From Toxorhynchites rutilus septentrionalis (taxonomy: Eukaryota > Arthropoda > Insecta > Diptera > Culicidae), in assembly GCF_029784135.1 (NCBI RefSeq), contig NC_073746.1:79655204-79719203 (forward strand): a stretch of 64,000 nt of DNA, given 5' to 3'. Under the pieces are notes generated by a model. It was not told the origin of the DNA. It saw nothing but the letters and a program-made list of their open reading frames with translations, and ran no database searches. A program made the translations under genes and the position numbers. This document shows positions 58,460-64,000 of the stretch, piece after piece (within the stretch, counting starts at the first letter, position 1; each line of letters starts with the position of its first letter).

Positions 58460-59748
58460 AAGGGTGTGCCACATCAAATTGCATCACGGAAAAAACGCTG
58501 TAGAAATTCGCCCAGTAGACCGATCCTTTTGAAAATTTTAGACAGTAAAATAAAACAACTTTTGGCATTTTCTTTTTATTCATACTTCGAGCCCAAGCCC
58601 GTATGCTCGCACCTTCCTCTTTACCCCGTCCATAAGGTTCTGTACAACGTCAGGTTGTAGTTTTTTTTGAACAGAAATCCATTTTCTCTTGAAGTCCGCC
58701 TCCGATTTGACAACTTTTGGGTTCTTCCGGAGGGCCTGCTTCATAATCGCCCAATATTTCTCTATTGGGCGAAGCTCCGGCGCGTTGGGCGGGTTCATTT
58801 CCTTTGGCACGAAGGTGACCCCGTTGGCTTCGTACCACTCCAACACGTCCTTTGAATAGTGGCACGAAGCGATATCCGGCCAGAAGATGGTCGGGCCCAC
58901 GTGCTGCTTCAATAGTGGTAGTAAGCGCTTCTGTAGACACTGCTTAAGGTAAACCTGCCCGTTTACCGTGCCGGTCATCACGAAGGGGGCGCTCCGCTTT
59001 CCGCAAGAGCAGATCGCTTGCCACACCATGTACTTTTTGGCAAACTTGGATAGTTTCTGCTTGCGAATCTCCTCCGGAACGCTGAATTTGTCCTCTGCGG
59101 AGAAGAACAACAGGCCCGGCTGCTGACGAAAGTCCGCTTTGACGTAGATATCGTCGTCCATTACCAGGCAATGCGGCTTCGTCAGCATTTCGGTGTACAG
59201 CTTCCGGGCTCGCGTCTTCCCCACCATGTTTTGCCTTTCGTCGTGGTTAGGAGCCTTCTGAACCTTGTATGTACGCAGGCCCTCCCGCTGCTTGGTCCGC
59301 TGGACGAATGAACTTGACAAATTCAGCTTATTGGCGACATCCCGGACCGAACTTCTCGGATCACGTCTAAACTGCTTAACTACGCGCTTGTGATCTTTTT
59401 CACTGACGGAGCATCCATTTTTGCCGTTCTTCACCTTCCGGTCGATGGTTGGGTTCTCGAAGTATCGTTTTAGTACTCTGCTGACCGTGGATTGGACGAT
59501 TCCCAGCATCTTACCGATGTCCCGATGTGACAACTCCGGATTCTCGAAATGAGTGCACAGGATTAATTCACGACGCTCTTTTTCGTTCGACGACATTTTT
59601 CCAAATTTACGAAAAATTGACAGTGAAGCATGGCCAACGTGATCAATACACTCTTATCTGATTATAAGCGAAAGCTGAAGATATAATTCCTAAAAATTAA
59701 ATTTCTGCAGCGTTTTTTCCGTGATGCAATTTGATGTGACACACCCTT
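58460..59748 (-). mobile_element. ITmD37E-type transposon, complete, 1289 bp
   Basis: Terminal inverted repeats start AAGGGTGTGCCACATCAAAT (left) and AAGGGTGTGTCACATCAAAT (right, minus strand), run for about 45 bases with few differences, and are flanked by TA at 58458-58459 and 59749-59750. The single ORF is intact. This combination of complete ends, target duplication and open transposase marks a potentially active copy. A truncated sister lies at 63190-63763. Confidence 0.93.
58580..59596 (-). CDS. DD37E transposase (ITmD37E type), intact
   Basis: 338 codons from the ATG at 59596 to a stop at 58580. Residues 1-115 form two helix-turn-helix units (HRDIGKMLGIVQSTVSRVLK near 24-43, and SVRDVANKLNLSSSFVQR near 83-100) that should bind the inverted repeats. 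The catalytic domain has LVMDDDIYV (first D, about 147), FWPDIASCHYS (D241) and RPIEKYW (E279). D241 and E279 are separated by 37 residues, the DD37E spacing described for a mosquito IS630-Tc1-mariner lineage. It cuts and pastes the element at TA in the nucleus. Length and all three acidic residues are normal; I see no disabling mutation. Other frames over this region are shadows. Confidence 0.93.
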   Translation of the reverse strand: MSSNEKERRELILCTHFENPELSHRDIGKMLGIVQSTVSRVLKRYFENPTIDRKVKNGKNGCSVSEKDHKRVVKQFRRDPRSSVRDVANKLNLSSSFVQRTKQREGLRTYKVQKAPNHDERQNMVGKTRARKLYTEMLTKPHCLVMDDDIYVKADFRQQPGLLFFSAEDKFSVPEEIRKQKLSKFAKKYMVWQAICSCGKRSAPFVMTGTVNGQVYLKQCLQKRLLPLLKQHVGPTIFWPDIASCHYSKDVLEWYEANGVTFVPKEMNPPNAPELRPIEKYWAIMKQALRKNPKVVKSEADFKRKWISVQKKLQPDVVQNLMDGVKRKVRAYGLGLEV

Positions 59749-59759
59749 TAACATTCCTT

Positions 59760-60095
59760 CCCTTCCCCTGGTGACTGTGAGGACGTGGCCGGCGTTGTTA
59801 TTGACCATTTAAAGTTCGAATCACCGAAAATTGCACAACGAGAATGATTTGCTAGTCCCAAGCGTCATTCTGTGTGTTCTTTGTGCAATTTGGCTGGTTC
59901 AGATCAATCAGCAACTACGAATTGTACAGTCTACCCAAGCTCAAGCTCAAGCTCAAACATATCCAAAATCAACAGATAGCCTAATGGAACCCTACGTCAA
60001 CTATGCGGTCGTGTCTCAGACGCAACCCTCCTGTGACTTTTTTCATCGATTTCATTATTTTTTATTAATAACATAATGTATTTTCTTCAAAAAAA
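59760..60095. other. Nothing recognised between two DD37E elements
   Basis: Contains a short CAAGCT repeat at about 59937-59955 and no recognisable domain. The missing left terminus of the broken transposon to the right may lie here. Confidence 0.35.
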
Positions 60096-60097
60096 TG

Positions 60098-61068
60098 TCA
60101 GTGAATGTTTGAGTAAGGGCCGTGGTCTGCTGTTAGACGCAACTTTGTCGCGATGCTCTCACAAGAACGTTGTACGGCACTTACGTCCATTTTCCGGATA
60201 CAATTCCGGATTCTTGTAGTCAGTTGCTTCGTGTCCTTGGCCCTCCAATTGTTTTTATACACTAGGGCACTGAGTGAGCCAAAGAAATCCTCTATTGGGC
60301 GGCACTGGGGCAAGTTTGTTGGGTTACGATCTTTCGGCACGAACGGTATCTTTTTCTCCTCAAGATACGCCAGCGTCTTCTTGGCGTAATGGGAAGACGC
60401 CTTGTCCGGCCAGAAGACGTACTTCCCATCCGCGTGATGCTCGTTCAGGAACGGCAGCAGGATTTTATCGAGGCACTCTTCTCGATAGATTTGTTGGTTG
60501 ATTGCCAGACCGCTCGGCTTAAACCAAGGCTTTGAAATGCCCCGGTCGGAAATGGCGATGTACAACATAACCTTTTTTTTTCAAACTTGTGCTTGAACTT
60601 GTATTTCACTTCAGGCGGTGTGGATTACTTGTCGCTGGAGTAGTAATTATCATTTCCTGGAATATGCGTTTTTGAATGCGGACACTGTGATTTAACCGTC
60701 TCAATCTGCTCCTCCGTGTACTCCGGCGACCTCGTGTTCTTCCTGCAGACGATTCCTTCCATCTTGAGGGTCCGATGAATCAATACATGGGAGCAGCCAT
60801 ATTTCCGACCGGCGTCACGCAGGCTGGTTGCGTCCTTGTTGTCAAACAGCTTCTTTAACGATGTCTTCCTCTGCTTCGTCATTTTCGTCACCGGACGACC
60901 ACTTCCGACATTCCGCTCTACGTTCAGGGAACCCAGGATACGATATACCGTACTGACAGGTACATTTTCTTCCTTAAAATGTGCCACCGTGAACTTTTTT
61001 CCTTGCTGGAAATGCGTTTCGTAGAACCGTACAATGCGTTCGCGGAGCACGTGCTGTTTCGACGCCAT
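60098..61068 (-). pseudogene. Second DD37E-like transposase, broken
   Basis: From the ATG at 61068 the frame begins MASKQHVLRERIVRFYETHF, followed by a helix-turn-helix (VSTVYRILGSL), a GRPV motif and a second helix pair up to HRTLKMEG. The part with the first catalytic D is absent: the sequence jumps from IETVKSQCPHSK to HIPGNDNYYSSD. Then come a nonsense codon (TAA near 60624) and a frameshift at a run of nine T (60573-60581). The C-terminal half reads FWPDKASSHY (second D) and CRPIEDFF (E), again with 37 residues between. The protein is distinct from the intact ITmD37E above; its terminal repeats were not found. Confidence 0.8.
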
Positions 61069-61303
61069 CTTTGCTTTGACTAAATTCAAACTAGCAAAAC
61101 CAAACACGTCTACTGTTTCTAGGGAGCCCAAAGAGCAATTTTCTTGGAGAAAGAAAATTTTACGCTCTTTATTTGAGTTACTGAAAGGTATTGAAAAAAA
61201 TCTCATTTTTTATTTTACACCCGTTAGACATGTAATCAATGTTTACATGCTAAAATACACAATTTTTTTAATACAAAAAAAAGTTCAAAACATTGAAAAA
61301 ATT

Positions 61304-61395
61304 GGTAACAATATAGTTGCCACTGCTCGTCTAGCGTAAAACGTTGATGGCAATATAGTTGCCACCTGCCCGACTAGCGGAGAACACTTGATGGT
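61304..61395 (+). repeat. Two 42-bp tandem units with CAATATAGTTGCCAC
   Basis: CAATATAGTTGCCAC occurs at 61309-61323 and 61351-61365, each followed by TGC-CG-CTAGCG and an A-rich end with CTTGAT/CGTTGAT. A third copy of the 15-mer lies at 61717-61731 without the second half. They flank the broken DD37E-like transposase and might be subterminal repeats of its element. Confidence 0.7.
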
Positions 61396-61399
61396 AAAC

Positions 61400-61755
61400 T
61401 TGTTTTGAATTGGTTATGTTAGTTTCAACAAAAACACCTAATAAAACTCATGACAGACTCCGCAGGTCCTAAACAGTTCATTCGTATTGAAAACTTCCAC
61501 AAATCGACTGTTTTTCAATGACTTTTCAGGAAATTTACTCTTGCTTCTATAAATTGGGTGTTGTTAACACAAAAATGGCTTCAAAATAAATGTTTTTTTA
61601 TTTTTCCGCGCTCAAAAAACAGGCATGGTGCAGGCAGATATCAGAACTAGTTACCATATAAGGCCGAAAGTGCTAATTTATTGTTAAAGAAGAGAAAAAA
61701 ATTAAAACGTTGGTTACAATATAGTTGCCACTACCCGTGAAAGGCTAGCCTAAAT
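61400..61755. other. Nothing recognised
   Basis: AT-rich noncoding DNA with the third CAATATAGTTGCCAC at its end. Confidence 0.35.
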
Positions 61756-61758
61756 GAG

Positions 61759-62004
61759 GAATACACGTATCTGCTTTCTCATTTCTTCACTGGTCCAGAA
61801 CCATTCTGTGAAATTTCTGATTGTGTGTTGAAGAGTGAGCTGAAGAAATGGGAAGACCAATATAACCAATTGGATGGATGTACAATTTACCCATTCAAAA
61901 AAAAATATCACGCCGAGTATTACAACCACTCAACAAATAATAAAATAGATCTAAGCACATTCACCAGTCTTATAAAAACACCATCTTCGAAACAGAGGGT
62001 CTAA
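61759..62004 (+). pseudogene. Non-LTR retrotransposon fragment after RNase H
   Basis: An 81-codon open stretch without start reads LLSHFFTGPEPFCEISDCVL then KSELKKWEDQYNQLDGC and ends at TAA. The 'GPEPFC' and 'K-W' pattern matches the segment that follows RNase H in several insect LINEs; the decayed LINE at 38.6 kb shows the related FVGLELFCGLS. Upstream and downstream parts are absent. Small fragment, inactive. Confidence 0.5.
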
Positions 62005-62009
62005 TTAAT

Positions 62010-62880
62010 AATGACACATTAAACACTATTAACTTTTATGTTTTTCACTTCCTAAATGTTATTAAAATCCACTTATTTAGATGTTCCACTACTAAATCCT
62101 GTACTAAATGTTCTCATCTTTCAAATGAATGCAACAGAATCGTCTTCTGTAGCTTACTTTGTAATGTAGGGGAAAATAGGTTCAAATGAACAGGGTTGGT
62201 AAAATGAACCAGTGCTCAAACTTCGATAATTCAACTATAAACAAATTGATACTTATTCAATATCCTATTCTTAGAACATTTGAAGCTGTTTAAGACACCC
62301 TGTTATGCATGAAACTGTCGAATGTAAAAAATAATAAATAAAACAGAAATTTCTCTCACGGTAGCCATTTTGATGTAATTTTTCGTATTTAAGAAATTTT
62401 CGGTGAAATTTAAATTATTCGACCTGATATCTTCGACAAATCATCAGTTTGGACAACTGTTCACATATTCAATGAGAGGTAAACAGATATTTTGTTTGGT
62501 TTCAGTGATTAATTCGCATTCGAAATTACTTTGTTGTTTGGGGCAAAATGAGCCACCACTGGCAGTTAGTTAAGCTATAATATTCTTCGAAGAACGGAAA
62601 TTGTAGCAGTATGTGGACGAAGTAAATGGGCATGTTCCTTAAGGTGTTCATTTGAACCGCTTTTCCCCTAGAGTCAGTTTTAGGCAACAGAGTCCGAAAC
62701 AAAAAAAGTTCTGTAACTCTGTCATTGTTGAAATTCGAACATATGCGTAAAAAGATTTTTTTCATCAAATGTGATAGTCTATCACCTTCTGAGAAAATCT
62801 GAATAAATTTATTTTTTTCATGTGAGAAAGGTGTTTTCTGACTTTAAGGGAATGAATCAAAACCCAAAATCCTTAATATT
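62010..62880 (+). mobile_element. Fragment of the pogo-like family, interrupted by a MITE
   Basis: Matches the internal part of the 9096-11480 element, about 11030-11390: TTAGATGTTCCACTACTAAA, GAGTCAGTTTTAGGCAACAG, AGTCCGAAACAAA and ATGTGAGAAAGGTGTTTT. The CAGTCAACTC termini are not present, so this is an internal fragment. A 500-bp MITE at 62169-62668 interrupts it; the uninterrupted site is preserved at about 11157-11165. Confidence 0.7.
62169..62668. mobile_element. MITE, exactly 500 bp, TA target duplication
   Basis: TA at 62167-62168 and 62669-62670. The ends GGGGAAAATAGGTTCAAATG and, on the minus strand, GGGGAAAAGCGGTTCAAATG are inverted repeats extending into AAC. The empty site AATGTAGAGTCAG is visible in the pogo-like copy near 11157, confirming the borders. 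The body is noncoding; a decayed relative lies at 27770-28130. Confidence 0.88.
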
Positions 62881-62987
62881 AAAAAAAAATTGTAAATAAA
62901 ACGAATATTTTTTTTAACTCTATTATATAAAAGATTCGATTATATACAGTGAAAAGAAGCCAGAAACTGTATATAATTTATCAATAA

Positions 62988-63187
62988 CTAGCTGACCCGG
63001 CAAACTTCTTCCTGCCCAAAATTTGTTTTTTGTTATCAATACCTTCAAACATTCACGTTTTCTTACTAAGCGCAAGTTCATGAGTCCAATCGCAGAACTG
63101 TTCATTGATTGATCTTCTAATCGACCCCGTTGAATTCACCTTTTACCAAAAAATTCCTAGTACTTCTACCAAAACTCATCATTATAA
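62988..63187 (-). mobile_element. Helitron-like 3' fragment, minus strand
   Basis: Begins with CTAG and CTGACCCGGCAAACTTC, followed by the block shared with 7079, 21907 and 29632 (CATTGATTGATCTTCTAATC, CCCGTTGAATTCACC). It runs up to CATCATTATAATA, where the truncated ITmD37E is inserted; in the 21907 copy the sequence continues there with TCAGATTATTTTCAGAC. Confidence 0.65.
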
Positions 63188-63189
63188 TA

Positions 63190-63763
63190 AAGGGTTTGTC
63201 ACATCAAATTGCATCACGGAAAAAACGCTGTAGAAATTCGCCCAGTAGACCGATCCTTTTGAAAATTTTAGACAGTAAAATAAAAACTATTAAACAACTT
63301 TTGGCATTTTCTTTTTATTCATACTTCGAGCTCAAGCCCGTATGCTCGCACCTTCCTCTTTACCCCGTCCATAAGGTTCTGTACAACGTCAGGTTGTAGT
63401 TTTTTTTGAACAGAAATCCATTTTCTCTTGGAGTCCGCCTCCGATTTGTCAACTTTTGGGTTCTTTCGGAGGGCCTGCTTCATAATCACCCAATATTTTT
63501 CTATTGGGCGAAGCTCCGGCGCGTTGGGCGGGTTCATTTCCTTTGGCACGAAGGTGACCCCGTTGGCTTCGTACCACTCCAACACGTCCTTTGAATAGTG
63601 GCACGAAGCGAGATCCGGCCAGAAGATGGTCGGGCCCTCGTGCTGCTTCAATAATGGTAGTAAGCGCTTCTGTAGGCACTTAAGGTAAACCTGCCCGTTT
63701 ACCGTGCCGGTCATCACGAAGGGGGCGCTCCGCTTTCCGCAAGAGCAGATCGCTTGCCACACC
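63190..63763 (-). mobile_element. Truncated second ITmD37E copy
   Basis: Starts with AAGGGTTTGTCACATCAAAT after TA (63188-63189) and stays over 90 percent identical by eye to 58460-59035 until CTTGCCACACC at 63763. There it stops abruptly and continues with CAGTGCCCAGCCCAGTGCAAG, part of a SINE. The 5' half of the transposon, including the other terminal repeat, is missing. Confidence 0.88.
63319..63763 (-). pseudogene. DD37E transposase C-terminal half
   Basis: The frame contains WQAICSCGKRSAPFVMTGTV, FWPDLASCHYS (second D) and RPIEKYW (E), ending LELEV with a stop at 63319, as in the intact copy. It lacks the DNA-binding domains and the first catalytic D, has one codon deleted (KCLQ for KQCLQ) and a few substitutions. 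The few residues before WQAI come from the joined SINE DNA. Confidence 0.88.
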
Positions 63764-63870
63764 CAGTGCCCAGCCCAGTGCAAGTCGGAGGAAATTTCTT
63801 TGACGAAAAATTCTCCCGACCAGAACGGGAATCGAACCCGAACGTCACGTCACGTCACGCTAAAATGGGA
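63764..63870 (-). mobile_element. Feilai-like SINE fragment joined to ITmD37E
   Basis: On the minus strand: GGTTCGATTCCCGTTCTGG (box B), AATTTTTCGTCAAAGAAATT and CTTGCACTGGGC. The box A half is replaced by a short GTGACGTGACGTGACG repeat, and the 3' half is cut at the junction with the transposon. Confidence 0.7.
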
Positions 63871-64000
63871 AAGTCCCAAAATTAAACCAGCGCTTTTTTT
63901 CGCAAAATTCAAATCATGCTGTTTTTATTAGCCATTAACAACTATAAATGAACAGAAAAAAACATTCATTCTACCGGGGTGCTATAATGCTTAATTACTA
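63871..64000. other. Window end, nothing recognised
   Basis: AT-rich noncoding DNA. Confidence 0.3.

Larger units (their letters stand above)
57224..59760. mobile_element. TTAA-type element with CTCGCG termini, hit by ITmD37E
   Basis: TTAA at 57220-57223 precedes CCCTCCTGTACTCGCGTGC, then GTATACTCGCGCACGGTGTC and ACGGACCGAAAATT. The right part at 58425-58459 reads, on the minus strand, TATACTCGCGCATTGGTCTG then TCAGACCGAGAAATC, an imperfect inverse; a third related word occurs at about 58258. The ITmD37E transposon (58460-59748) has inserted in this right end, so the outer border on the right is unclear. TTAA and CCCT-type ends suggest a piggyBac relative. The 1.2-kb interior has no transposase. 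Confidence 0.5.

Overview
The window reads as gene-poor, AT-rich insect chromosome, most likely a culicine mosquito of Aedes type. The reasons are a DD37E (ITmD37E-type) mariner relative, tRNA-derived SINEs of Feilai style, an abundant-looking LINE with endonuclease, reverse transcriptase and RNase H and a QLADD core, and short 'CTAG'-ended Helitron-like repeats. No complete host protein-coding gene is recognisable in 64 kb. That fits a large genome with long introns or intergenic DNA. The only host-gene candidates are one possible 171-nt internal exon (41800-41970, +) and one TATA/initiator-like promoter (about 24638-24700, +). Species assignment is inference.

Layout, left to right. 0-4.4 kb: unassigned DNA, a GC-rich block, and an LTR-retrotransposon remnant with a tRNA-Lys-type primer binding site. 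4.5-7.3 kb: a TIR-bracketed 2.5 kb element carrying two SINEs, a MITE and mariner debris, then a Helitron-like fragment. 9.1-11.5 kb: a pogo-like element (TA duplication) with a hAT-type MITE and a SINE nested in it. 11.5-15 kb: unique DNA. 15-16.2 kb: a decayed mariner. 18-19.2 kb: hAT-like coding debris containing a perfect 310-bp palindrome, then a deleted piggyBac-like transposase. 19.9-20.4 kb: a 495-bp SINE with perfect 12-bp target duplications. 21.9-30.3 kb: Helitron-like copies, MITEs and SINEs around unique DNA. 30.3-33.2 kb: unique. 33.6-49.5 kb: TIR elements, including a four-copy family with GACGTAGAACTA-type ends, a decayed LINE carrying two MITEs, a mariner split by a TIR element, a second deleted mariner, and the exon candidate. 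49.6-49.9 kb: a pure 7-bp satellite. 51.5-55.7 kb: a young 5'-truncated LINE with intact ORF2. 57.2-59.8 kb: a TTAA-type element with an intact ITmD37E transposon in its right end. 60-64 kb: a broken second DD37E-like transposase, LINE, pogo and MITE fragments, and a truncated second ITmD37E joined to a SINE.

How it works together: the window is mainly a record of layered transposition. Several insertions can be ordered because interrupted hosts, target duplications or empty sites are visible. Two units could still encode working enzymes: the LINE ORF2 protein (51699-55367) and the ITmD37E transposase (58580-59596). The LINE and the 495-bp SINE share a 3' tail, so the LINE machinery may have moved that SINE. 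All calls come from reading the sequence; no alignment or database search was run.
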